From Bacillus canaveralius (lineage in GTDB: Bacteria; Bacillota; Bacilli; Bacillales; Cytobacillaceae), in contig NZ_PGVA01000028.1 of the NCBI RefSeq assembly GCF_002860125.1, positions 124,001 through 188,000 on the forward strand: a stretch of DNA of 64,000 nt, read 5' to 3'. The notes below the pieces were generated by a model that worked only from the letters and a program-made list of their open reading frames with translations, was not told where the DNA came from and did not search any database. Below, one piece after another: positions 55,425 to 64,000 of this stretch (position 1 is the first letter of the stretch; each line of letters starts with the position of its first letter). Position numbers and translations under genes: made by a program.

Positions 55425-56380
55425 AGGTTCTTATTACTGGAGCAGCTGGTTTTATTGGATCGCATTTATGTGAATTGCTTGTAAATAAGCAAGAAGTTGA
55501 AAAAGTGACCGGTATTGACTGTTTTATTGGGCCAACGCCGGCCGCTTTAAAAGAGGATAATATAAAACCGTTGAATCATCACGATAAATTTAAACTGATT
55601 AAGGATAACCTGTTGACGATGAAATTGGAAAACGTTGTTGCAGAAGCAGATGTCGTGTATCATCTTGCAGCGATTCCCGGAGTGCGTTCAAGCTGGGGAG
55701 AGAAATTCAGCGAGTACACTGATCATAATATTCTCGCGACTCAGCGGCTATTGGAGGCATGTAAAGACACAAAAATCGAAAAATTTGTCTATGCGTCGAC
55801 ATCATCAATTTATGGCGAAATGGAGGGGAGAGTCGGCGAAGACCATATGCCAAGCCCACTGTCCCCATATGGAATCACGAAACTCGGCGGCGAGCATTTG
55901 TGCAGAGTTTATCAACAATTTTATCAGATCCCGACTGTGATTCTCCGTTATTTTACAGTGTATGGACCGCGGCAAAGGCCGGATATGGCTTTTAACCGGT
56001 TCATCCATCAGCTGATTAGAGGCGAGCCGCTGACCGTGTATGGTGATGGCATGCAAACGAGGGATTTTACTTATATAAACGACTGTGCCAGGGCAACAGC
56101 TGCTGTTATCAAAAAAGACAATATGATTGGTGAGACGATTAATATTGGCGGGAAAGAACGTTCATCTGTTTTAGAAATTATTTCGTCTCTAGAAGAAATA
56201 TCCGGAAAGAAAGCAAAGCTCGTCTTTTTAAATCAGCCTTCCGGGGAACCGAGACATACATGGGCAGACATTTCGAGGGCGAAGACATTGCTGCAATATA
56301 ATCCGCTAACCACTTTACAGGATGGACTTGAGCAGGAGTATCAATATTTTTTAACGAGATATAGAGATGGTTCACTATGA
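55421..56380 (+). CDS. ytcB: NAD-dependent UDP-sugar epimerase YtcB
   Basis: 319 residues from ATG 55421, with AGGAG ten bases upstream. Short-chain dehydrogenase/epimerase: GAAGFIGSHLCELL at the N-terminus, catalytic Ser in STSSIYGE, YGITKLGGE with the YxxxK pair, and RDFTYINDCARA. Likely a UDP-glucose or UDP-glucuronate 4-epimerase feeding the glycosyltransferase. Overlaps ytcC by four bases. Confidence 0.9.
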   Translation: MKVLITGAAGFIGSHLCELLVNKQEVEKVTGIDCFIGPTPAALKEDNIKPLNHHDKFKLIKDNLLTMKLENVVAEADVVYHLAAIPGVRSSWGEKFSEYTDHNILATQRLLEACKDTKIEKFVYASTSSIYGEMEGRVGEDHMPSPLSPYGITKLGGEHLCRVYQQFYQIPTVILRYFTVYGPRQRPDMAFNRFIHQLIRGEPLTVYGDGMQTRDFTYINDCARATAAVIKKDNMIGETINIGGKERSSVLEIISSLEEISGKKAKLVFLNQPSGEPRHTWADISRAKTLLQYNPLTTLQDGLEQEYQYFLTRYRDGSL

Positions 56381-57513
56381 AGATAGGGTATGTGTGTACG
56401 GAAAAACTCCCATCCCCGGCAGTGAAAGGCGGGGCCATCCAAATGATGATTGACGGGGTGATCCCGTATTTGCAGGAAAAACATGAGGTAACGGTTTTTT
56501 CAGTTGCCGATGAGGAGCTGCCAGCTTATGAAAAAAATGGACAAATCGAGTATATCCGCTTTCCAAGAAAAAACTATCGTGAAAGTGTTGCCACAGAGCT
56601 GAAGCATCATCAATTTGATCTCATCCATATCTTCAACAGGCCTCGAAATGTAAAGCTATATCAGTTAGCATGCCCTTACAGCAAAATCGTTTTAAGCCTT
56701 CATAACGATATGTTTTCCGAGAAAAAGCTATCATATGCTGATGGAAAGGATGCAATCAATTATGCTGCAAGAATCACTGCTGTAAGCCATTATATTAAGG
56801 ATAAAATTTTAGCCCGGTTTCCGGAAGGAGAAGGAAAGATCGATGTTGTTTATTCTGGAGTTGACCTTTCAAGTTACCCCCCTGTCTGGACAAAAGAGGG
56901 GGCTGCAATAAGGGCACGAATCAGGGAAACATACAATGTCAGTGGGGAAAAAATAATTTTATTTGCGGGCAGGCTAAGCAAAAATAAAGGACCCCATCTA
57001 TTAATCCATGCATTGGAAAAGCTTTTAATTGAAAACGGTGATGTTGTCCTTGTCATTGCAGGAGGGAAATGGTTTAGCGATAATCAAGTAAATTCTTATG
57101 TGAGAATGCTGCACGAACTTGCTGAGCCTTTAGGAGAGTATATTATTTTCACTAAATTTATTCCCCCCGAAAAAATACCCGAGATTTTCTTAATGGCTGA
57201 CGTTTTTGTTTGCAGCTCGCAATGGAATGAGCCGCTGGCGAGAGTACATTACGAAGCGATGGCAGCTGGCATACCGGTTATCACCACGAATCGCGGCGGC
57301 AATTCTGAAATCATTATCAATGGGTTTAACGGGATCGTTATTGATGATTATCAAAATCCTGACCGGTTTGCCGAGGCTATTGATTATCTGTTTTCCAATC
57401 GACTGGAAGCAATTAAGTATGTAAAGGCAGGCCGAAAGCTGGTTGAATTGAATTTCACTTATAAGCATGTCTTTGAACGGCTTGAAAAGGTTTATATGGA
57501 CGCTCTGCATTAA
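56377..57513 (+). CDS. ytcC: GT4-type glycosyltransferase YtcC (CotSA paralogue)
   Basis: 378 residues. N-terminal TEKLPSPAVKGGAIQ acceptor region and GT-B donor site with EPLARVHYEAMAAGIPVITTNRGGNSEII. Very similar over its full length to the cotSA product encoded on the other strand about 2.3 kb away, so the two arose by duplication. It transfers a sugar, probably derived from YtcA/YtcB, onto a coat glycan or protein. Confidence 0.9.
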   Translation: MKIGYVCTEKLPSPAVKGGAIQMMIDGVIPYLQEKHEVTVFSVADEELPAYEKNGQIEYIRFPRKNYRESVATELKHHQFDLIHIFNRPRNVKLYQLACPYSKIVLSLHNDMFSEKKLSYADGKDAINYAARITAVSHYIKDKILARFPEGEGKIDVVYSGVDLSSYPPVWTKEGAAIRARIRETYNVSGEKIILFAGRLSKNKGPHLLIHALEKLLIENGDVVLVIAGGKWFSDNQVNSYVRMLHELAEPLGEYIIFTKFIPPEKIPEIFLMADVFVCSSQWNEPLARVHYEAMAAGIPVITTNRGGNSEIIINGFNGIVIDDYQNPDRFAEAIDYLFSNRLEAIKYVKAGRKLVELNFTYKHVFERLEKVYMDALH

Positions 57514-57522
57514 AGTTAGATC

Positions 57523-57570
57523 AAATAGGACAGCCCAGGAGCATCATCATTCTCCTGGGCTGTCCTATTT
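57523..57570. terminator. Long perfect bidirectional terminator
   Basis: A 19-bp perfect stem (AAATAGGACAGCCCAGGAG and its complement) with a 10-base loop sits between the converging ytcC and acidic-repeat genes. Confidence 0.85.
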
Positions 57571-57612
57571 ATGCATTTGAAAATTGTTGAGGGTCTTTAT
57601 ATGAACAATTAA

Positions 57613-58176
57613 TCAGCCTTCTGTTTCATCGTCATTCGATTCTTCTTCTGTATCCTCACTTGATTCATTGCTGGATTCTTCATTTTCATCGTCGTTATCT
57701 AGTTCAGATTTCTGCTCATCGCCTGAATTGTCGCTGGATTCGTCATCATCGCTTTCTTCAGTTGAATTGTCGCTGGATTCGTCATCATCGCTTTCTTCAG
57801 TTGAATTGTCGCTGGATTGCTCATCCTCGCTTTCTTCATCTGAGTCACTGCTGGATTCCTCATCCTCGCTTTCTTCATCTGAGTCACTGCTGGATTGCTC
57901 ATTATCGCTTTCTTCATCTGAGTCACTGCTGGATTCCTCATCCTCGCCTTCTTCATCTGAGTCACTGCTGGATTCTTCATCCTCTTCTTCATTTGAATTA
58001 CAGCTGGATTCTTCATCTTCAGTTTCCTCGTCTGCTTCGTCCCAGCTTAACTCATTATTTTCTTCCGCATTGCTAAATTCTTCGTCCTCAGCTTCTTCAC
58101 TCTCTGTTACCTCGCTTGATTCGTAACTTTCCTCTTCAAGCTCCATTTCATAGTTGTTTTCCTCTCTATATCTCAT
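57613..58176 (-). CDS. Extremely acidic Ser/Glu/Asp repeat protein in the coat cluster
   Basis: 187 residues, ATG behind TAGGAGGG. Nearly all residues are Glu, Asp, Ser and Asn; after a short start (MRYREENNYEMELEEE) come 13-residue repeats such as SSSDSDEESEDEE and SSDNSTEESDDDE. There is one Lys in the C-terminal part and one Cys. No fold is expected: a polyanionic, disordered protein. Serines in acidic surroundings are good kinase targets, and the SD/SE repeats recall mineral- or Ca2+-binding phosphoproteins by convergence. It lies downstream of cotSA-cotS-ytxO on the same strand, so it is probably made with the coat. Not recognised from B. subtilis. Confidence 0.75.
   Translation of the reverse strand: MRYREENNYEMELEEESYESSEVTESEEAEDEEFSNAEENNELSWDEADEETEDEESSCNSNEEEDEESSSDSDEEGEDEESSSDSDEESDNEQSSSDSDEESEDEESSSDSDEESEDEQSSDNSTEESDDDESSDNSTEESDDDESSDNSGDEQKSELDNDDENEESSNESSEDTEEESNDDETEG
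57724..57996 (-). repeat. Seven tandem 39-bp repeats in the acidic gene
   Basis: Seven head-to-tail copies of 39 bases, starting at 57724, 57763, 57802, 57841, 57880, 57919 and 57958, two sub-types (DNSTEESDDDE-like and SDSDEESEDE-like). The near identity of neighbours points to recent expansion and probable length variation between strains. Confidence 0.85.
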
Positions 58177-58264
58177 TTGTTTCCCTCCTAAATGTGAATG
58201 ACTTTTATGTCAGAATATGCTGATCTTGCTGCCTGCGTTCTTCACCGCATCGGAATTTGTGCTG

Positions 58265-58726
58265 TTATCGCCAAAGTTTAGATGGAATCCAGGCAGCAGT
58301 GTTTGCATCGTTAATGATGAACCTGATTTTTATTTTTGGACGGACTTCCTCAACCTCTTCGATAGACTCCTCATCTGAAATTTGTTCGATAAGCTCAATA
58401 GAACTTTCATCGGGGAGGTCAGTATCGTCAGGTTCAGGCTCAGTATATAGTCCAAGCTCCGGCTCCGGCTCCGCTTTCAAGTTGAGGCTTTTTACGCGGG
58501 CAACTGGTTTATATGCTGGGTTGGATGGATATTCAATAATTTTCTGACCTTCCAGCAATGTTTCAAAGCCCGTAGATCTTTTCAGGCTGCTATTTAGAAT
58601 ATCAGCCGGTTTTTCAAGAATTTTCTCGTATTGCGAAAAACTCCATCCCATTGGTCCGGGGGGAGAGAAAGAAAAATTAGATAATTCCAGCTTTGGAAAG
58701 CTGTAGGTGCTTCGTTTGTTAGCCAT
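58265..58726 (-). CDS. ytxO: Spore coat protein, YtxO-like
   Basis: 153 residues; start overlaps the end of cotS by eight bases. The N-terminus MANKRSTYSFPKLELSNFSF, the middle EYPSNPAYKPVARVKSLNLKAE and the C-terminal VEEVRPKIKIRFIINDANTAAW match what I recall of B. subtilis YtxO, the gene after cotS. The acidic, Pro/Glu-rich segment (residues 90-128) is followed by a compact basic end. No catalytic motif: a structural coat component. Symbol is given with moderate certainty. Confidence 0.7.
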   Translation of the reverse strand: MANKRSTYSFPKLELSNFSFSPPGPMGWSFSQYEKILEKPADILNSSLKRSTGFETLLEGQKIIEYPSNPAYKPVARVKSLNLKAEPEPELGLYTEPEPDDTDLPDESSIELIEQISDEESIEEVEEVRPKIKIRFIINDANTAAWIPSKLWR

Positions 58727-59786
58727 TTTTCTTTCCCCCGCTCATTCTTTTTATTTGGCTAAAGGTTTCTGCAAAGTTATGAAGGAGTTGACTTTTAGAT
58801 GCTTCAACGGTGGTAATGTTCTGCAAAGCCCATATATATTTCTCGTCTGACCAGGAGCGCTTTTGGCCAAGATAATATTTATGAATGATCGAACAAAAAA
58901 GATGCGGGAAGGATAAGTCTGTCCATAACACCCGGTATTGATCTTCAGTTAACGGGTTGGCCTCGTCATAGGAACTTAGCATATGAATAGCTAAATCATG
59001 GTCCCAGATCGACATTTTTTTCATCACTTTATTTAGGAGCACCCGTATATCTCTTGTCGGAAGGTCCTGTGTAATAGAATGCATTTCCTTCATATAGGCT
59101 TTACCGTCGACTTCGATTAAACGGGCAAAAGTAAAGTCTTGCTGGCAGAAACCACCTTCCATTAAGGCTTTTTCAGTGCTGTTAAGAAATGGGGCGTTTT
59201 CCAACTCCCTTAAGGCATTCCAACCGCGTTCAAGCATTTGGTCTGCGTGTTCGAGGAACAAGATTGAGAAGGGGTCTTCCGGCAGTGATTGAGCAATTTT
59301 TTTATGACCTTCGAGTTCCTGGAGTTTCCATCTGTAAAGTTTTTGCCATTTATTGAGCCTTGCCCGCTTTTTGCTTTCCTGTACGGGGATATAACCTTTC
59401 GAGGCCTGATAAAATAAAGCAGCAAACTTCATTGCCTGGGCAAGATGCTCTTTACTGTAGTACGTCATTTCGTTGCCATCGGCTTTATCGTACATAACAA
59501 ACGCATGGTTGCCGATTCCCAGGCATGAAGCGCCATTTGTCGTTTTTTGAATTGGAACGATCGGCAAGCCATTTTCATACAGATGATTGTGGGCATCTGC
59601 TATATAGAGCATTCTCCTCGGATTCATTTCGGCTTGCTTTAAGACTTTTACTCCCTCGGCGGTGCTGATTTCCCAGGTCATCCGGCCGCTCTTGTTAGAG
59701 AGGAGGACAATTTCTTCCGCATCAAAAGGGTAGTGGTCCAGCACACTTTTGAGATAACTGTCATACAAATGGTTCGGTTCTTCCAT
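58719..59786 (-). CDS. cotS: Spore coat protein CotS (kinase fold, degenerate active site)
   Basis: 355 residues from the ATG at 59786, behind AAGGGTGAG; a GTG three codons upstream overlaps that site. CotS-family fold related to aminoglycoside/choline kinases. The catalytic loop that reads HxDxxxxN in active members is QQDFTFAR here (Gln215, Asp217, Arg222), and the metal Asp region reads MKEMHS instead of VIDLD. It therefore looks like a pseudokinase. Eleven bases after cotSA; one operon cotSA-cotS-ytxO. Confidence 0.9.
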   Translation of the reverse strand: MEEPNHLYDSYLKSVLDHYPFDAEEIVLLSNKSGRMTWEISTAEGVKVLKQAEMNPRRMLYIADAHNHLYENGLPIVPIQKTTNGASCLGIGNHAFVMYDKADGNEMTYYSKEHLAQAMKFAALFYQASKGYIPVQESKKRARLNKWQKLYRWKLQELEGHKKIAQSLPEDPFSILFLEHADQMLERGWNALRELENAPFLNSTEKALMEGGFCQQDFTFARLIEVDGKAYMKEMHSITQDLPTRDIRVLLNKVMKKMSIWDHDLAIHMLSSYDEANPLTEDQYRVLWTDLSFPHLFCSIIHKYYLGQKRSWSDEKYIWALQNITTVEASKSQLLHNFAETFSQIKRMSGGKKNG

Positions 59787-59797
59787 ATAACTCACCC

Positions 59798-60946
59798 TTA
59801 CTTATCAAAATGTTTGTTGGCTTGCTGGTAAACGCGCAAAAGATTATTTGCGACCGTTTGCCATCCAAAGCCTGCTTCTACTTTTGCCCGTCCATTTTTT
59901 CCAAGAAGGTGGCGCTTTTTTGAATCGGCTAATAACTGATTTAATCGAAAAGCATACGCTTCAGGATTTTCGAAGTCATCGATGATGTATCCATTCTTCC
60001 CTTCATCAATTACCTCCGGATTGCCGCCTCTGTTGCTTGTTATTATCGGAAGCCCCGCAGCCATGGCTTCATAATGGACGCGTGCCAGCGGTTCCTGCCA
60101 TTGCGAAGAACAGACGAACACATCGGACATTGCGTACAGTCCCGGAATGTCTCGCGGTTTCACAAATTTGATAAAGGTCACGTTATCTGGATACAAGGCC
60201 CCCAGTGTATAAAGATGCTTTACATAATTGTTTATGTCATCATCTCCAAACCATTTTGACCCGACAAAAACAAGCATGGCATCGCGATGGTTCTCAATGA
60301 TATGCGGGAGGGCTTGCAGCAGAATATGCGGCCCTTTTACTTTACTGAGACGTCCAACAAAAAGGATCACCTTTTTTCCGGCCAACCCTAACTCACTTCT
60401 GACCCGTTCGTAGGTTTTAGCCCCTTCAGAGCTCCATCTCGGCTGGTATTCTCCGAGATCTACACCAGAATAAACCGTCTTCGTTTTTACTTGGGCTTGC
60501 TTAAACCTTGATGTAATTGTTTTTCCAATGTAATCACTAACGGTAATAATTTTAGATGCAGCTGAAATACACTGTTTACCTTCCTGATCGGATAATTTAT
60601 CCGGTGCGAACATTTCATTGTGAACACTTAAAATGAATTTTGTCTTCGGGGCAGCTTCTGCTAGCTGCGTCAACCAGGCAGGCCGGTTGCATAAATGGAC
60701 AACATCGTAGTGCACCTGACTGACGTGGCGGGTGACTTCTTCCAAATATCGGTGTTCGTCGAAGCGAATATACTCAACGTTTGAACGTTTCTCTGACTCG
60801 GGAAGATCTGGGTCTTTAATCGAGATCACAGTGACATTCTCGGTTTTGCCAATGTAGGATGCGACCGAGTCCAGATAAATTTGAATTGCTCCACCCCTGA
60901 TAGCTGGAACAGGAAGTTTTTCTGTTGCAACGAGAGCAATTTTCAT
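59798..60946 (-). CDS. cotSA: Spore coat glycosyltransferase CotSA
   Basis: 382 residues, GGAGGTAAC before the ATG. GT4 family, GT-B fold: TEKLPVPAIRGGAIQIYL N-terminus, FVGRLSKVKGPHILLQALP nucleotide-binding segment and EPLARVHYEAMAAGLPIITSNRGGNPEV donor-sugar motif with the EX7E pair. Nearly identical in layout to B. subtilis CotSA, a coat protein made in the mother cell. First gene of the coat operon. Confidence 0.94.
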   Translation of the reverse strand: MKIALVATEKLPVPAIRGGAIQIYLDSVASYIGKTENVTVISIKDPDLPESEKRSNVEYIRFDEHRYLEEVTRHVSQVHYDVVHLCNRPAWLTQLAEAAPKTKFILSVHNEMFAPDKLSDQEGKQCISAASKIITVSDYIGKTITSRFKQAQVKTKTVYSGVDLGEYQPRWSSEGAKTYERVRSELGLAGKKVILFVGRLSKVKGPHILLQALPHIIENHRDAMLVFVGSKWFGDDDINNYVKHLYTLGALYPDNVTFIKFVKPRDIPGLYAMSDVFVCSSQWQEPLARVHYEAMAAGLPIITSNRGGNPEVIDEGKNGYIIDDFENPEAYAFRLNQLLADSKKRHLLGKNGRAKVEAGFGWQTVANNLLRVYQQANKHFDK

Positions 60947-62237
<1,291 letters not shown>

Positions 62238-62272
62238 CATCCCCATGAAACTGTTCCCGATCTGCACAATCT

Positions 62273-62306
62273 GAACCTTCTAAAAACGGAAGGTTCTTTT
62301 GTTTTT
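62273..62306 (+). terminator. Terminator of cotI
   Basis: GAACCTTC ... GAAGGTTC stem followed by TTTTGTTTTT. Confidence 0.85.
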
Positions 62307-62429
62307 GTAAAACTGTCGGCAACAGTGATATTTCCACTATCTTTATGAAAAAAGCCGATTTTCAACGTATTTCCTTTTACATTTTTGCACATGATATTGA
62401 AAGCAAATTAGTTTAAAGAATCCAAATAA

Positions 62430-62455
62430 CTCCCAATTATTTGGGGGGTTTTTTT
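62430..62455 (+). terminator. Second terminator-like hairpin, upstream of cphB
   Basis: CTCCCAA-TTAT-TTGGGGG stem (one G-T) with seven T, about 70 bases before cphB and 120 bases after the cotI terminator. It may be a backup terminator or a leader attenuator for the cyanophycin genes. Confidence 0.6.
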
Positions 62456-62525
62456 GTTTAAATAAATTTCTGTGGCCAGGAAGGTGCTTGCACAGTGCTT
62501 TTACTTAATTTAGGTTAGGTGGTCA

Positions 62526-63344
62526 ATGATGTATCCAGGAGAATTATTGATTATCGGCGGACATGAAGAAAAATTTAATGGTGTAGAGATTTTAAGAAAA
62601 TTTGCAGAGCTTGCCGGGAAAGGCAGAGGTGCGGTCGGCATTTTACCGACTGCATCGGAAATTCCGGAACAGGTAAGTGCCGATTATATAGAAGCATTTA
62701 AGAACTTGGGCATTCATGACATTAAGGTTCTTGAGGTTGACTCGCGTGAAAAGGCTGACAGTGATCAAATTGCAGCAATGGTGTCCGGACTTTCTGCACT
62801 GTTTATAACAGGGGGAAATCAAAGCCGGTTAACAGAATTTATTGCAGGCACAAAGCTGTTCGATGCGCTTAAAGAAGCACGACAACGCGGCATGGTGCTC
62901 GCAGGTACAAGTGCAGGAGCATCGATTATGGGCAGCGATATGATTGCGTCTGCTAAAACAAAAGAAAATGATAAAGGTTTGAAAATAGAAATGGGCAAGG
63001 GCTTTGGCTTTCTTGAAAACTTTCTTATCGACCAGCATTTTTCGCAGCGGGCAAGATTTGGGCGGCTTCTCGGGGCGATTGCTGAAAACCCGGAGCTGGT
63101 TGGAATCGGGATCGATGAAAATACGGCTATTTTAATTAATGGCAGTGTGTTCAAAGTGTTTGGTGAACACCAGGTGTTTGTAGTCGACGGGAAGGAAGGC
63201 CATTTAATTGATGTCATAAAATCCGACAATGGCGGAGAAGAGCTAACGATAACAGATTTTAAGCTCCATACGTTAACAGATGGTTTCAGCTTCGATCTTT
63301 CATCCCGAAAATTAATCAGCAGAAAAGAGGATAGTCAAGAATGA
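62526..63344 (+). CDS. cphB: Cyanophycinase
   Basis: 272 residues (ATG at 62526; ATG 62529 equally possible), AGGTGG upstream. S51-family serine exopeptidase fold with LLIIGGHEEK start, FITGGNQSRL and nucleophile Ser in LAGTSAGASIMG. It splits cyanophycin (multi-L-arginyl-poly-L-aspartate) to beta-Asp-Arg dipeptides inside the cell. No signal peptide. Overlaps cphA by four bases, the normal cphB-cphA arrangement. Confidence 0.93.
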   Translation: MMYPGELLIIGGHEEKFNGVEILRKFAELAGKGRGAVGILPTASEIPEQVSADYIEAFKNLGIHDIKVLEVDSREKADSDQIAAMVSGLSALFITGGNQSRLTEFIAGTKLFDALKEARQRGMVLAGTSAGASIMGSDMIASAKTKENDKGLKIEMGKGFGFLENFLIDQHFSQRARFGRLLGAIAENPELVGIGIDENTAILINGSVFKVFGEHQVFVVDGKEGHLIDVIKSDNGGEELTITDFKLHTLTDGFSFDLSSRKLISRKEDSQE

Positions 63345-64000
63345 AAATTAACCGAGTGAGATACCTTAAAGGGCCAAATTATTTTAGCATCCGGCCTACT
63401 ATGTGGATCGAACTGGATCTTGAAGAACTGGAATCGCAGCCTTCACATCTGATTCCCGGTTTTAATGCTTCGCTTCTGGCGATTATGCCAACTTTAAGAA
63501 ACCATACTTGCTCACTAGGATATGAAGGCGGGTTTGTTGAACGTCTGGAAGAAGGAACATGGATGGGACATATTCTCGAACATATGGCAATTGAACTGCA
63601 ATCGATGGCAGGTATTGCCGTAAAAAGGGGTAAAACAATAACGAGCGATAAAAAAGGGACGTATTTCGTCACTTATGATTATAAAGAACCTAACTCCGGA
63701 GAATTTGCGTTTAGAGCATCTGTTGCGATTATCGAGCAAATTCTGGCCGGACGTCGCGAGATCAGCACTGAACAATATGTGTCTGAAATTTCACGGCTTT
63801 ATTATCAAAATAAACTCGGGCCAAGTACAGAAGCGATCTTTCTTGCTGCTGAACAGGCTGGAATTCCGGTTGAAAGAGTGGGCGAAGAAAGCTTGCTGCG
63901 CTTAGGTTCCGGTTCAAAACAGAAATTTGTCCAGGCAACGATTACAAGCCAAACTTCGTTACTGTCTGTTGAAAATGCCTGTGATAAACAAATGACAAAG
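63341..64000 (+). CDS. cphA: Cyanophycin synthetase, N-terminal part, cut by window edge
   Basis: 220 codons to the window edge without a stop. The N-terminus MKINRVRYLKGPNYFS, the segment WMGHILEHMAIELQSMAG and the YYQNKLGPSTEAI stretch belong to the N domain of cyanophycin synthetase, about 870-880 residues when complete. The ATP-grasp and Mur-ligase-like domains are outside. It polymerises Asp and Arg into cyanophycin with ATP. Start overlaps the cphB stop (ATGA). Confidence 0.92.
   Translation, partial: MKINRVRYLKGPNYFSIRPTMWIELDLEELESQPSHLIPGFNASLLAIMPTLRNHTCSLGYEGGFVERLEEGTWMGHILEHMAIELQSMAGIAVKRGKTITSDKKGTYFVTYDYKEPNSGEFAFRASVAIIEQILAGRREISTEQYVSEISRLYYQNKLGPSTEAIFLAAEQAGIPVERVGEESLLRLGSGSKQKFVQATITSQTSLLSVENACDKQMTK

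Noticed and set aside
57668-58126. Plus-strand Ser/Leu-rich frame of 152 codons opposite the acidic gene
   Set aside because: Arises from the complement of the Ser/Asp/Glu repeats; the minus frame has the ribosome site and operon context.

Overview
The window looks like chromosome of an endospore-forming Bacillaceae species (Bacillus and relatives). The reasons are low GC content, strong AGGAGG-type ribosome sites with many TTG and GTG starts, gene sets known from Bacillus subtilis (yjcF-yjcG-yjcH; the ytdA/ytcABC and cotSA-cotS-ytxO/cotI spore-coat loci), and a candidate sigma-K promoter. Left and right edges cut through a primary-amine oxidase gene and a cyanophycin synthetase gene.

Layout. 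1-7.7 kb: a likely amine catabolism block (copper amine oxidase, AraC regulator, aldehyde dehydrogenase, small DUF3311 protein plus Na+/solute symporter, amidase). 7.9-11.3 kb: housekeeping genes (yjcF-yjcG-yjcH, a DinB-fold protein) and a FrnE/DsbA-type oxidoreductase whose first active-site cysteine codon is replaced by an in-frame TGA, with a compact hairpin just downstream. 11.5-11.75 kb: a tRNA-Val(GAC) unit with promoter and terminator. 11.8-25.7 kb: a peptide and D-amino-acid island (S58 peptidase, LysR regulator, alanine dehydrogenase, D-amino acid aminotransferase, glutamine-amidotransferase-like hydrolase, a broken M19 dipeptidase, a small membrane protein, a complete Opp/Dpp-type ABC importer and an S9 peptidase). 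25.7-28.4 kb: a gene-poor stretch with a decayed phage terminase fragment and several tiny genes. 28.6-31.1 kb: feoA-feoB plus a Cys-rich Feo accessory protein behind a Fur box. 31.2-34.7 kb: cold-shock protein, DUF445 protein, amino-acid permease. 34.8-40.6 kb: a receiver-like/AraC regulator and hutU-hutI-hutG (histidine degradation; hutH is not here). 40.9-42.9 kb: two low-complexity, probably coat-related genes. 43.7-51 kb: a FadR/GlcC-type regulator, glycolate oxidase glcE-glcF-glcD and malate synthase G, so glycolate goes to glyoxylate and then to malate. 51-53 kb: a FAH-family enzyme and an IclR regulator. 53.1-62.2 kb: the spore-coat glycan and kinase-fold cluster. 62.5-64 kb: cyanophycinase and cyanophycin synthetase.

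How it works together. Most of the left two thirds is nutrient scavenging (amines, amides, peptides, D-amino acids, histidine, glycolate), partly under predicted catabolite control (cre-like sites before hutU and glcB). The right third is spore-surface building: UDP-sugar supply (ytdA, ytcA, ytcB), glycosyltransferases (ytcC, cotSA), kinase-fold proteins (cotS, cotI) and an extremely acidic serine-repeat protein placed among them.

The best candidate for something undescribed is the FrnE-like gene. A single TGA sits exactly at the nucleophilic cysteine of the CxxC motif, the rest of the frame is intact, and a 6-bp GC-rich hairpin lies at a spacing that suits a bacterial SECIS element. No selenocysteine machinery is visible in this window, so a nonsense mutation or sequencing error remains possible. 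All product names rest on reading the translations by eye and on family knowledge; no database search was run.
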